Of a stretch of 64,000 nucleotides of DNA, positions 43,103 through 54,700 are shown piece after piece; the first letter of the stretch is position 1, and every line of letters starts with the position of its first letter. This DNA is from Ctena decussata. Lineage: Eukaryota; Mollusca; Bivalvia; Lucinida; Lucinidae. Below the pieces are notes generated by a model. That model was not told the origin of the DNA and did no database searches. It saw only the letters and a list, made by a program, of their open reading frames with translations. The stretch is taken from contig OZ022503.1 in NCBI GenBank assembly GCA_963989385.1, positions 66,190,123 through 66,254,122 of the forward strand, read 5' to 3'. The translations under genes were made by a program, and so were the position numbers.

Positions 43103-44225
43103 CACTGGGGGGGGGGGGCTGCATGCATGCCTGCCTGTCTGTCTGTCTGCTTGTATGTCAGTTTATCTATCTGTCTGTGGTCTTAAATAATGCAAAATTT
43201 ATAAGATTAAGAACAAAATGAAATTCTAGAAAAATTAAATCTTACCAGAATCCAAATCCAGTGAAAATGAACAAGTTACAAACATTATCTCCACATGTTT
43301 AGCCTTAAAGTCACTGTTTTCTTTTTACTTGACTCTTTATAAATGATGACTTAAAAAGTTTTTTGGAAAGATTTTTATGCCACATGGCCCCCCTCAGGGA
43401 AAATTGCCATAGCGACAAGGTAATATTGCTTAATATTACATAATACCAGATTAATGTTGATGAATTTACGCAGCTTTTCAGAGCTGCGTAAAAGCTGCGT
43501 TTCTTTATTATCTTTATAAAATATGCACCCAATCAATTCAAATTATTAAGCAAAAAAATGTAGCTAGGCCCCTGTGTCCATGTGTGATGCTAATGTTCAG
43601 ATATTCATTTTTCCATAATTTAAACCAAACATGTTGATCTTCATGCAATTCCAATTTGTAGAACAAATTTTCCCTTTGTGCTCAAAATCATTAGAAACAA
43701 AAGATAGAAAATTAACAAAAATATACCATACCCAACCGACATGCCACAACCCTAGATATTGTATATAGTCCATGATGGCAAAACAAAATCTCAGTTTTAG
43801 GTGAGGCAATTGTTGAAAATTTAAATACGCAGCTTTTTAAAGCTGTAGAATAGCTGCGTCTTTATGTTTAAGATGGTTTGGACTTAAATTTAAGTAATAC
43901 GCAGCTTTCCTACAGCTCTCAGGAGCTGCAGATTTTATCTTTATGATTTATTTGTTGAATAAAAAAGAATATTCAGCTTTTCTACAGCTTTTAGACTTAA
44001 AGACGCAGCTTTCTGAAATTAACCAAATTAAATATCCAGCTTCTGCGCAGCTCACACAAAAAAGTACAGCTTTTGCGCAGCTATTTGTAAAAATGTACAG
44101 CTTTTCCGCAGGTCTGAAAAGAAACGCAGCTTTTCTACAGCTTTTTAAAAAATACGCAGAAAAGCTGCAGAAAAGCCGGCTTTTGCGCAGCTTTTATACA
44201 GAGCTGCGTTTAATTTTCGCAAGGG
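42236..44225. mobile_element. 2-kb TIR element packed with CGCAGCTTT motifs
   Basis: The ends CCCTTGCGAAAA and TTTTCGCAAGGG form a 12-bp perfect TIR. From 42250 to 42780, and again at 43465-43505 and 43825-44210, the sequence is made of AAAGCTGCGT and its inverse ACGCAGCTTT, with variants TTTTCTACAGCTT and GCCGGCTTTT. There are dozens of copies in both orientations. The middle (42790-43450) is unrelated AT-rich DNA with a GT/G tract. Such dense subterminal motifs are typical of transposase-binding arrays. The superfamily is unknown, and the open frames are motif artefacts. Confidence 0.8.
43069..43119 (+). repeat. (GT)n and poly-G
   Basis: About 15 GT dinucleotides, then AGGTCACT and 11 G, followed by TGCATGCATGCCTGCCTGTC repeats. 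Confidence 0.85.
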
Positions 44226-44239
44226 GTGACAGGTCTTGT

Positions 44240-44345
44240 TTTCTTTTTGCATGGCTTTTGTTTTCGTCTTTTCACATGGCGTCTTTTCATCTTTTTGCGT
44301 GGCATGATTTCACCACAAAAAGAGGAAGACGAAATGGCATAAACC
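44240..44345 (+). repeat. GACGAAA/CAAAAAGA minisatellite, right part
   Basis: TTCTTTTTGCATGGC, TTTCGTCTTTTCACATGGCG and the inverse AAAAAGAGGAAGACGAAATG end near 44340. This is the continuation of 41836-42088. Confidence 0.65.
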
Positions 44346-45419
44346 AGCCACCCTGATAAAAGAAAAATAACAATTTTCACGTTGTTTCCTGTATATTGTC
44401 TTCGTTGCCTGTTATGAATGCCAGACCAGTGTGTTGTTGGGGACTAACTATTATAAAGCAGCTAATTAAGAGTATATTCCATCACCAGCAGAGTGTTGTT
44501 AGTTGGCTACAGTTTGCAGCTTCCTAAAACCATTTATTGGAACATTGATTAGTCGCCATTTGCAGAATTAGCAACGATTCCAATTTGGGCATTGTCTATT
44601 CTGATGCTTTTCTGACAACTGGTTGTGATTTTGAATTATGGTAATCAATTATCGTTTCGGTCACTAGCCGTAATTTGACTGATTTTCTCTTTCCGGCTTC
44701 ATTAGCCTTGCTTTGGATTCCTCATAATGGCAAGCACTTTCTTGTAATTTATAAATAAAGTTAATTACAAAACTCTAAGAGGGCATGACTTGTTCTTTGG
44801 AAAGTGTATTATGATATTTTTCTGACATTTTTTCCAGACATATTATTTATATGTATGTTTGGTACAGGTTCTTGTTGATCATATCCAAATTATATTTCAG
44901 TAATTATAATTGTGTCTTTCAGTCCCTTTCAGGGGGTATATATAGTCTTTGCTTTTCTGTTAGTCCTTTTGTCCATTTATACATAAGTCAACATCCATAA
45001 CAAATTGTGATTTTGCAATTACATGTACTCAAAAACTACTTCCCATGTATAAGGTCAAGGTCACAGTGAGGGGCAACGGTCAAATTGTGTCTTTGGGATT
45101 TCAAAAAACTTACTGAGGAAAAGTTGACCCAACTTTACAGATTGTCAAGGTTAAGGTGAGTCAGGGGCCAGAGGCCAGATTACATCTCTGCAATTGCCCC
45201 AAAATCATTAAAGCAAATTTGAGCCAACTTCACAAAATAAAGCATAATGAAAAGGTTTGACACACTTAAGATATAGATTCCCACACCCAAGGTCAAGGTG
45301 ACAGTTGGTCAAAAGTGTATTATAAGAGGCCTATAGGGGCTTTTGTTACATACTATTACATTTCTTTTTTTTCTTTGCTTTGGGTTTAATATATGGCTCT
45401 TTCAAGCATATTTCACTTA
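44346..45419. other. Unassigned, with a possible HINE-like repeat at 44923-45345
   Basis: 44346-44920 shows nothing recognisable. 44923 starts CCCTTTCAGGGGGTATATAT, an inverted start, and continues with 'AAGGTCAAGGTCACAGTGAG'-like phrases. The block ends near 45345 with GGCCTATAGGGGCTTTTGTT. That resembles another pearl-like repeat, but the ends are not convincing. Confidence 0.35.
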
Positions 45420-46202
45420 TTATTCCCTCACACCACGAAGTGGTGAGGGGATATAGGTTTTGTCCCGTACGTAAGTACGTACGTATGTTCACCTTTTGTC
45501 ATCGCTCTAGCACTTACATTTCTCAACGGATTTTGAAATAACTTCACACAAGTGTAGGGCATGACAATATCTCGAGCAAGTTCGACTTTCAGGGTGCTGC
45601 ACCCAAGGTCAAGGTCACTGTGGCTATTTTTAGAAAAACTTTGTCAGCGCTCTGGCATCTACATTTCTAAACGGATTTTGAAATAACTTCATTTAAATGT
45701 AGGGCATGACAATATCTCAAGCAAGTTCCACTTTCAGGGTGCTGCGCCTAAGGTCAAGGTCACTGTGGCTATTTTTAGAAAAACTTTGTCATCGCTCTAG
45801 CGCCTACATTTCTCAACAGATTTTGAAATAACTTCACACAAATGTTGGGCATGACAATATCTCGAACAAATTTGACTTTCAGGGTGCTGCGCCCAAGGTC
45901 AAGGTCACTGTGGCTATTTTTAGAAAAACTTTGTCATCACTCTAGCCCCTACATTTCTAAACGGATTTTGAAGTAACTTCACACAAATGTAGGGCATGAC
46001 ATTATTTTTAGCAATTTCGACTTTAAGGATGCTGCGCCCAAGGTCAAGGTCACTGTGGCTATTTTTAGAAAAACTTTGTCAATGCTCAAGCGCCTACATT
46101 TCTCAACAGATTTTGAAATTACTTCACACAAATGTAGGGCAAGACAATATCTCGAGCAAGTAGTCTTGTGTGAGGGGCTTTGTATCGCCGGCGATGCCTT
46201 GT
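45420..46202 (+). mobile_element. HINE/pearl-like element, CCCTCACAC SIR, complete
   Basis: The 5' end is TTATTCCCTCACACCACGAA, with a hairpin to GGTGAGGGGATA. Nearly five ~145-bp core copies follow (TTCTCAACGGATTTTGAAAT, AACTTCACACAAATGTAGGG, CCCAAGGTCAAGGTCACTGT). The 3' SIR is GTGTGAGGGG, the hairpin is ATCGCCGGCGAT and the terminus is GCCTTGT at 46202. Confidence 0.85.
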
Positions 46203-46792
46203 TAGAATTTAGAGCTGACTGTTCATCAAAGGTGGGCAAAATCTAGAATGCTGAGAGAAAAAACACCTGCTTTCCCATAACAGAACTTAGCAGTCCCACA
46301 TACAACCCAGGCCAAGCATGAATCACAGTGTTGGGAGTTGTTGATCGGGAGTCGGTACTTCTATGCCAGGAGTGCCTGTGGACAGGTGAGGTGTTTGCCA
46401 TTAGCATTCTTCATGAAAACACCCCTAATCAGAATATGATCTATGGATCTGAATCCCTATTTCAAAGCCTGAAGGTACCAGCAGGTTAAAGGCTAACGGT
46501 AAATTAAAGGAACAAAAACTTCTTAATTTCTTATTATATTTAGCACTATTTCTGTCATGCTTAGTTTAAAAGTCGTGGGAATTAATTCCACAAGAAAGTG
46601 ATCTGAATTCGCCTCATAAAACCATATTACAGTGATGGCTTTTAGACAGGGGAAATATCTTGGGGAAAATAATTTTAATGAAGACAAATAGCATATTTTA
46701 AAGTTGCAAATTTGAATTTACAGAGGTTTCAAGAAGAATATTAAATTCACAAAGGATTTGTTTAATAGGTGGTATTACATGATTATCTACCT
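46203..46792. other. Unassigned stretch
   Basis: No repeat ends or exon signals were recognised. Confidence 0.35.
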
Positions 46793-48588
46793 TATAGGCT
46801 CACCTGAGCCGAAGGGCTTGTCGTCCATCCCGCCATCCATTGTCCACCATTTTCTGATATCTTCTACTCTACAACTGCTTAGCCTATTAAAGCTAAATTT
46901 CATATGGAGTCTCAGTGGGTTAGTCTCGGGAACGAAAGTTTGTCTGTGGACTCTGGATCACATGACCAAGATGATAAAACCCTTCAAAAATCTTCTTTTC
47001 CAGAACCAAAAGGCCAGTGACCTTGAACTTTATGTGGCATCAGGAACTGGAGCCCATCATAGTTTGTCCAAATGATGACAGTTGGTTGACCTTGACATAA
47101 TTCATAGCAAGGTCAACTTTGGTATATTACACTTTTATACGGGAAAATGCTTAAACAGTAGATTTCCCAGAAACTGTTTAAGTGTAAGATATGATATTTG
47201 GTATATATATGATTAACTAATAGACCAGATGAAGATATAATGTTGCTTAAGGTCCAAGCCATTCTTTGACCTACATTCAAATTCACTGAGATTCTGTAGC
47301 CCATCAACGTTTCAATGTTTTCAAACATACTTTACCCTGAAGCCATTTGACATTTTATACTGAGTCTCCCTTGGTCAGGGGGATCAAAGTTTGTTCAGAT
47401 GGTCTTGGATGGCCGCCATGCCCATATATGGTAATCTTGTTTGCCAGAACTGAAAGGCCAAGACCTTGAAATTTGGTATGTAGCATTGGGGACTGACAAG
47501 CCCAATGTAGTCTTTTCAAATGATGACCCTGCATTAACCTTGACTTAAATTTATGGCAAGGTCAGCTTTGATATGTTATGCTTTATATGGGAAAATGCTT
47601 AAACAGTGGATTTCTCAGACACTATTTTAAGTCTAAGGTATAATATTTGGTATATATGGTTAACTAAATGAGCAGATGAAGACTTTATGTTGCTTAAGGT
47701 CAAAGTCATTCTTTGATCTTTGTTCAAGGTCACTGAGATTCTGTCTCCAGTCAGTATTTTCAAACATCTTTTCTCTTAAGCCACTGGGCTAACTGAAACC
47801 AAGTATCATAATTATGGAGTCTCCCTTGGGCAGGGTAATAAAAGTTAGTTCACAGACTCCGGGTTACATGACCAAGGTGTCTGGCATACCCATATATGGT
47901 AAAACCCTTTAAGAATTTCTGCTCCTGAATCTATAGGCCAGTGACCTTGAAACTTTGTATGTAGCACCAGGGAATCAAGCCCTACAAAGTTTCTTTAAAT
48001 GATGACCCTGCATTGACCTTGATCAAAATTATAGCAAGGTCAGCTTTGGTACATTATACTTCTGTATGGGAAAATGCTTAAATAGTGGATTTCTCAGAAA
48101 CTCTTTAAGTCTTAGATAGAATAATTTATGTGGTATATATAAGTCATTTTGCTGCTAAAGGTAAAAAATTCTTCTTTGACCTTTGATCAAGGTCACTGAG
48201 ATTCTGTCCTTCCCATCAACATTTTCAAACATTTCCTTTGAAGCCACAGGGCATATTTTAGCCATATTTCATGTGGAGCTTCTTGGGTAAGGGGAACAAA
48301 AGTTTGTTCAGATGGTGATGGTCACATGACCAAGGTGGCCACGATGCCCATATAGGGTGAAAATCCTTTAAGAATCTTTTTCTTCTGAACCTTATGGGCA
48401 ATGACCTTGAAAATTTGGCCCAACAAAACCTATTCAAATGATGACCCTGCGCTGACATTGACCTAATTTATGGCAAGATCAGCTTTGGTATGTTATGCCT
48501 TTGTATGGGAAAAATTGTTTACGCAATGGATTCCTCAAAAAATTAGGTGGAAGGTATAATGTTTGGAATATCCGGTCAGGCTCACGAA

Positions 48589-48682
48589 GTTGAATCAACA
48601 TTGAATCATCATTGATTCAACACCAGGATGTTGAATCAACATTGATTCAATGTTGATTCAACCTTGTGTGCCTGCAGGGATA
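48589..48682. mobile_element. Small palindromic element (GTTGAATCAACATTGATTCA repeats)
   Basis: Alternating direct and inverted copies of TTGAATCAACATTGA are followed by CTTGTGTGCCTGCAGGGATA. It interrupts one of the ~460-bp core units. Confidence 0.7.
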
Positions 48683-48913
48683 GGGTTAACCAGATGAGCA
48701 GATGAAGACTGTATGTTGCTAGAGGTTAAGGTCATTTCAATCATCTTCTCCAATGAGGCCTCTGGGCTGATTGAAGCCACATTTCATATGGAGACTCCAT
48801 CTTGGTCAGTGGAACAAAAGGTAAATCAGATGGTCTTGGTCACACAACCAAGAATCGGCAGCCTTTCACATATAGGATAAAAATCCTTTGAAAATCTTCT
48901 CCAGAACCTTAAA

Positions 48914-49885
48914 GATAGATGTGCATGTGTCTGTGTTTTAAGGTGTTTTGAGTTGTTTGAGTGACAATTTACTATATGTACCGAAACCCAATACTGAAAT
49001 CTTCCGAAATTCGTATTCTTACTCTGGATCTATGATATGGAATGCCATCCCTGAGTGTGTGAAACAAAGTTCTTCTGTGGCTATGTTTAAAGCAAAATAT
49101 CTGCAGTGGGCTAGTACCCAAACTTAATTATACATGTAAAGGGCTAGTAATTCATTTACTTTCTTTTTCTTTAAATTTTGAACTGGTATGATAGATGTGC
49201 ATGTGTCTGTGTTTTAAGGTGTTTTGAGTTGTTTGAGTACACCTGCATATTATCTGCCATTTTGCTGGGGAGTGCAGCTTTGGTGACTTCCTGTTTTGCT
49301 TTTATGGATGACATAGCTCCTCCAGGGCGGTGTTTGTTCTGGGAGGAAAGAATTGCTCCTACAGGAGCTCCTACAAGAGCAAATTCTGTCCTTAGGAAGT
49401 TGGCCTCTTTGGAAGGAAAACAGAGAAAGGTAAAGCTGCTTCCCATGAGGTGTGTCATATTCCTTAATTTGCTATTTATGTATATTATGGCATTGCCTGT
49501 AAATAACTGTTTGTGTTTTTGAGATGTTTGGGTACACCTCCATATTATCTGCCATTTTGCTGGGGAGTGCAGCTTTGGTGACTTCCTGTTTTGCCTTTTT
49601 GGATGACATAGCTCCTCCAAAGCGGAGTTTGTTCTGGGAGGGAGGAATTTGCTCCTACAAATTAGGTCCTCTGGAAGTTGCCCCCTTTGGAAGGGGAAAA
49701 AATGGGAGAGCTGCTTCCCCTGAGGTCTGTCCATATTTCTGAATTTGCTGTTGTTGTATATATCATTGTGTTGCTTGTAAATATCTGTATACATGTTACA
49801 TGTGATTCAAAGAGGACCCCAGGGAAGATTGGATGTACATCCAACTGGGCTTCCTCTATAAATAAAGTCATTATTATTATTATTA
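48914..49885 (+). mobile_element. 5'-truncated LINE, 3' end with (ATT)n tail
   Basis: It includes the last 54 codons of an ORF2 (next entry), then a 3' UTR with two ~320-bp tandem blocks (TATTATCTGCCATTTTGCTG at about 49248 and 49543). It ends GACCCCAGGGAAGATTGG, CTTCCTCTATAAATAAAG and (ATT)n. The host sequence CCAGAACCTTAAAG / AAAGCCAGTGACC is split, so the insertion is clean with a very short or no duplication. The first 49 bp repeat 49190-49238 exactly. Confidence 0.85.
48963..49127 (+). pseudogene. C-terminal fragment of LINE reverse-transcriptase ORF
   Basis: 54 codons end in TAA at 49125-49127. The frame reads LLYVPKPNTEIFRNSYSYSG, then SMIWNAIPE and a short tail. The pattern 'RNS(F/Y)xYSGxxIWNxIP' is the characteristic C-terminus of CR1/L2/jockey-like non-LTR retrotransposon ORF2 proteins. 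All catalytic domains are missing through 5' truncation, as is usual for target-primed reverse transcription. It is not functional. Confidence 0.85.
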
Positions 49886-50291
49886 AAGCCAGTGACCTTG
49901 AAACTTTGTATGTAGTTTTGGGGACTTGGGCCCTACATGTTTTTTATATGATGGCCCTTCATTGATCTTTACCTAATTTATTGCAAGGTCAACTTACATT
50001 CCTTATGCTTTTGTATGGGAAATCCTTAAACAGTGGATTTCACATAAAACTGAGTAAGCCTAGATATAATAATTCGAAAATATTGTTAACTAGGTGCAAA
50101 CATGAAGACAAGGTCACTAAAGGTCAAGGTTATTCTTTGATCTTTGCTCAAGGCCAATAAGATTTTAGAATTAAAAACATGCACTTCTCTTAAGCCACTG
50201 CTTTAAAATTTGTAACAAATGAGCAAAGGGATAAATTGTGTCTGTTGACAGTAAGGTCTCAGGTGAGATACAGGACCATTTGTCCTCTGGT

Positions 50292-51071
50292 TATGATATA
50301 GGAAAGGGAAATAAACATTTTGCAAAGGGAAGCAATTTGAACTTCAGGGGAGCAAATTCTAGTTCCATCCTAGGCTCTAGAGGTAAATTGTAGCCAATGG
50401 AAGGGAGATCACTTTGTCTGTTTTATTCCATGCCAGTCATTTTCAGTCAAGATTTTAAACTATGCACCTAATATCTATGGACATTACAATACTTAAAGAA
50501 TTAACACTGGTGTCCCTTTAGTGCCTCTCGTTATCTTTAGATTTTTTTGCAGATAATCACCAGCCACTCCCCCAGCCTTACCCCCTCCCAGCACAGAAGC
50601 TGTTTTTGTAATTAACAGTTTCCACTTTCTGCATTTTTAATGGTATCTGATTTCGTAAATGAATTCTCCTCATAAATCAAATGTTTTGTATATATTCAAC
50701 TATGGGATGAAATATCACAGATCAGGACGTTTATTTGTTTAGCTAGAAGTATTCTGTACTGAAGGACAGGTGACTGAGATTTTTAGGTAGTCCCAGCCCA
50801 GCCCATCCCACCCCAGCTCACCTCAGCTCACCTCAGCCATCTCAAGCCTACCAGCTACTCTCAACCCAACCAAATCCCATTCACCTTCCCAGCCCCAAGT
50901 CATCACCCACATTTCATTCCAGCCCATTACCAACTCAGACCACCAAACCCAGCCCAGTCTATCCATACCATACCCAACCCTATCCACTCAGCTACAATCC
51001 TATGCACAAAACTTGTATGTTAGATCCTGCTATGTGTAACCTTTGGACACATGAAACATTGCATGAATACA
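50292..51071. other. Unassigned, with C-rich low-complexity tract
   Basis: 50800-50995 is dominated by CCCAGC/CACCTCAG-type words with almost no G runs. An acceptor-like TTTTTTTGCAG occurs near 50550 but no donor follows. Otherwise no feature was seen. Confidence 0.4.
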
Positions 51072-51160
51072 GTGTGTGATAGATTGATTGATTGATTTAT
51101 GGATTGATTGATTGACTGATCAATCAGTCAATCAATCAATCAGTCAGTTAATCAATTGAT
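51072..51160. repeat. (GATT)n facing (AATC)n: tetranucleotide palindrome
   Basis: GATTGATTGATT...GACTGATCAATCAGTC...AATCAATCAATC reads as one simple-repeat hairpin centred near 51120. The following TTTGCATTTAACGCCAC resembles the SINE end seen at 4190, so the right half may be a SINE tail. Confidence 0.75.
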
Positions 51161-51718
51161 TTGCATTTAACGCCACTTTGGGATCAAGCTGTCTTACAGA
51201 GAGAGGGAGAAAAAAGAGAAAGATAGGATAGACAAGACAGAGGTAGAATATTGAAGCAGCCCCAGCCCTATTCACCTCCAAGTATAGCAGGCCCATGCCA
51301 AACCTTCAGCTAATATTAATAGGACACCACAGTGCTGAAGGTCCATGGCATGGTCTCTGCACCCTACTATCCCATGTGTATGTGGGACTCCTTATATTAG
51401 ACTATAAACAGTGTTTAAGTAAGTAGCAAGCCTACTGCTGATTACATTTCCCCATCAAGAAGATAAGAATGAAGGATATTAAGTGGTCTGTCTTAAATTT
51501 CATCATTAACTTGATTAAAAAGTCAAGTTAGGTCAAATCTTATCTTTTGCTTACTTGAATGGTTTCACCACGCCAGATGTCTTATTTCAGGTCTTGGAAT
51601 TTCTTTTGTGAATGAAAGTAGATTCAACAAAGCCAGCCTGATGCAACAGTTACATATACAGTTGTTGATAATATTTTGGTCATCAAGGTGTATGGATGCA
51701 TCCCCTAAACACAGCCCC
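51161..51718. other. Unassigned stretch, possible SINE body
   Basis: The first part follows a SINE-like tail, but no tRNA head was found. A purine-rich run lies at 51198-51245. Confidence 0.3.
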
Positions 51719-54700
51719 TAGCCTTGTGAGAAAGTTCTTTTCCATTCAAAGTTCCTAGCCAGGTGAAATATTCCTCTGTAGACAAAGTTCCCAACTGGGT
51801 GAGTATTGTTCATCTTAGTACACAGTTCCCCAAAACCTAGTCAGGAGGGTTCTTCTGTAAGCACAGCAACCACCCTGATGGGAACTGTTTTTCCATAGAC
51901 ACAGTTCCAAGCCTGTTAAGAAGTGTTCTTTTGTAGACACAGCTCTCAGCCTGATGTCAAGTGTTTCTCTCTCTAGACACAGCTCCCAGCCTGATGAGAA
52001 GTGTCCCTGTTTAAACATAGGTTCCCGCCTGATGAGAAATGTTCTTCTGTAGACACAGCTCCCAGCCTGATGCTACGTGTTTATCTCTAGACACAGCTCC
52101 CGGCCTTATGAGAAGTGTTCCTCTGTAGACACAGCTCCCAGCCTGATGAGAAGTGAATATATCTAGATACAGCTTCCAGCCTGATGAGAAGTGTTCCTCT
52201 GTAGACACAGCTTCCAGCCTGATGAGCAGTGTTTATCTCTAGACACAGCTCTCAGCCTGACGAGAAGTGTTCCTCTGTAGACAGCTCCCAGCCTGATGAG
52301 AAGTGTTCCTCCGTAGACACAGCTCCCAGCCTGATGAGAAGTGTTTCTCTCTCTAGACACAACTCCCAGCTTGATGAGAAGTGTTCCTCTCTAGACACAG
52401 CTCCCAGCCTCATGAAAAGTGTTTCTCTCTAGACACAGCTCCCAGCCTGAAGAGCAGTGTTCCTCACTAAACACAGTTTCCAACCTGATGAGAAGTGTTC
52501 CTATCTAGACACAGCTCCCAGCCTGATGAGAAGTGTTCCTCTGTAGACACAGCTCCCAGCCTGATGAGCAGTGTTTCTTTCTAGACACAGCTCCCAGCCT
52601 GATGAGAAGTGTTCCTATCTAGACACAACTCCCAGCCTGATGAGAAGTGATCCTCTCTAGACACAGCTCCCAGCCTGAGGAGCAGTGTTTCTTTCTAGAC
52701 ACAGCTCCCAATCTGATAAGAAGTGTTCCTATCTAGACACAGTTCCCAGCCTGATGAAAAGTGTTCCTCTCTAGACACAGTTCCCAGCCTGATTCAAAGT
52801 GTTTCTTTCTAGACACAGCTCCCAATCTGATAAGAAGTGTTCCTATCTAGACACAGCTCCCAGCCTGATGAGAAGTGTTCCTCTCTAGACACAGTTCCCA
52901 GCCTAGTGAGCAGTGTTCCTCACTAGACACAGCTCCCAACCTGATAAGAAGTGTTCCTATCTAGACACAGCTCCCAGCCTGATGAGAAGTGTTCCTCTCT
53001 AGACACAGCTTCCAGCCTGATGAGAAGTGTTCCCCTCAAGATGCAGCTCCCAGCCTGTTGAGCAGTGTTTCTCTCCAGACACATCCCCCAGCCTAATGCG
53101 AAGTGTTCCTCTGTAGACACAGCTCCCAGCCTGAAGAGAAGTGTTCCTCTGTAGACACAGTAACCAGCCTTATGAGAAGTCTTCCTCTGTAGACACAGCA
53201 CCCAGCCTTATGAGAAATGTTCCTCTGTAGACACAGCTGCCAGCCTGATGAGCAGAGTTCCTCTCCAGTCACATCCCCTAGGCTAATTTGAAGTGTTCTT
53301 CTCTAGACACAGCTCTTAACCTGATGAGAAGTGTTCCGTGCTAGCCACAGCTCCCAGCCTGATTCAAAGTGTTTCTCTCTAGACACAGCTCCCAACCTGA
53401 TGAGAAGTGTTCCTCTCTAGACACAGCTCTCAGCCTAATGCAAAGTGTTCCTCTCTAGACACAGCTCCCAGCCTGATGAGAAGTGTTCCTCTGTAGACAC
53501 AGCTCCCAGCCTAATGCAAAGTGTTCCTCTCTAGACACAGCTCCCAACCTGATGAGAAGTGTTCCTCTCTAGACACAGCTCCCAGCCTAATGCAAAGTGT
53601 TCCTCTCTAGACACAGCTCCCGGCCTGATGAGAAGTGTTTCTCTCTCTTGACACAGCTCCAAGCCTGATGAGCAGTGTTCATCTCTAGACACAGCTCGCA
53701 GCCTGATGAAAAGTGTTCATCTGTAGACACAACTCCCAGCCTGATGAGAAGTGAGTCTCTCTAGACACAGCTCCCAGCCTGATGAGCAGTGTTTCTTTCT
53801 AGACACAGCTCCCAATCTGATAAGAAGTGTTCCTATCTAGACACAGCTCCCAGCCTGATGAGAAGTGATCCTCTCTAGACACAGCTCCCAGCCTGATGAG
53901 CAGTGTTCCTCTGTAGACACAGTAACCAGCCTTATGAGAAGTGATCCTCTCTAGACACAGCTCCCAGCCTGATGAGCAGTGTTTCTTTCTAGACACAGCT
54001 CCCAATCTGATAAGAAGTGATCCTCTCTAGACACAGCTCCCAGCCTGATGAGACATGTTACTCTTTAGACACAGCTTCCAGCCTGATGAGCAGTTGTTCC
54101 TATATTGACACAGCTCCCAGCCTGATGAAAAGTGTTCCTCTGCAGTCACAGCTCCAAGCCTGATAAGCAGTGTTCCTCTCTAGACACAGCTCCAAGCCTG
54201 AAGAGCAGTGTTCCTCACAGTTCCTAGCTTGATGAAAAGTGTACCCCTGTAGACACAGCTCCCAGCCTGATGAGAAGTGTTCCTCTGTAGACACAGCTCC
54301 CAGCCTGATATGAAGTGTTCCTCTGTAGGCACAGCTCCCAGCCTGATGAGAAGTGTTCCTCTGCAGACACAGCTCCAGGACCAAATGAGAAGTGGTCCTC
54401 TGTAGACACAGCTCCCTGCCTAATGGGAAGTGTTCCTCTCTAGACACAGCCTGATGAGAAGTGTTCCTCTCTAGACACAGCTCCCAGGCTGATTAGAAGT
54501 GTTCCTCCGTAGACACAGCTCCCAGCCTGACGAGAAGTGTTCCTCTCTAGACACAGCTCCCAGCCTGACGAGAAGTGTTCCTCACTGGACACAGCTCCAA
54601 GCCTGATGAGAAGTGTTCCTATCTAGACACAGCTCCAAGCCTGATGAGCAGTGTTCCTCTCCAAACACAGTTCCCAGCTTGATGAAAAGTGTTTCTCTAT

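Larger units (their letters stand above)
42089..44239 (+). mobile_element. Short HINE split by a 2-kb TIR element
   Basis: The 5' end is TTAGCTTGCCTGAACAAAGT, with self-hairpin to TTCAGGATGAGCT. The 3' SIR is TCAGGCGAGCTA (42212-42223). CCTGTC (from 42225) would pair with GACAGG (44228-44233) as the 3' hairpin, followed by the terminal CTTGT at 44239. The 42236-44225 element sits exactly in the loop of that hairpin. Without it the HINE would be only ~160 bp. Confidence 0.72.
46793..50291 (+). mobile_element. Large HINE/pearl-like element, CTCACCTGAG SIR, with LINE insertion
   Basis: The 5' SIR is CTCACCTGAG (46799-46808) and the 3' SIR is CTCAGGTGAG (50258-50267). The hairpin AGGACCATTTGTCCT is followed by a CTGGT end. 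The core has about six ~460-bp units with TTCAAACATCTTTTCTCTTA, GGAGTCTCCCTTGGTCAGGG, ACATGACCAAGGTG, CAGTGACCTTGAAACTTTGT and TATGGGAAAATGCTTAAACA. The fifth unit is interrupted by a LINE 3' end at about 48914-49885. A GTTGAATCAACATTGATTCA palindrome block at 48589-48680 is a separate small insertion. Confidence 0.8.

Noticed and set aside
49171..49794. Longest open frame in the window (207 codons, minus strand)
   Set aside because: It runs antisense through the duplicated LINE 3' UTR, and its translation is internally repeated because of that duplication.
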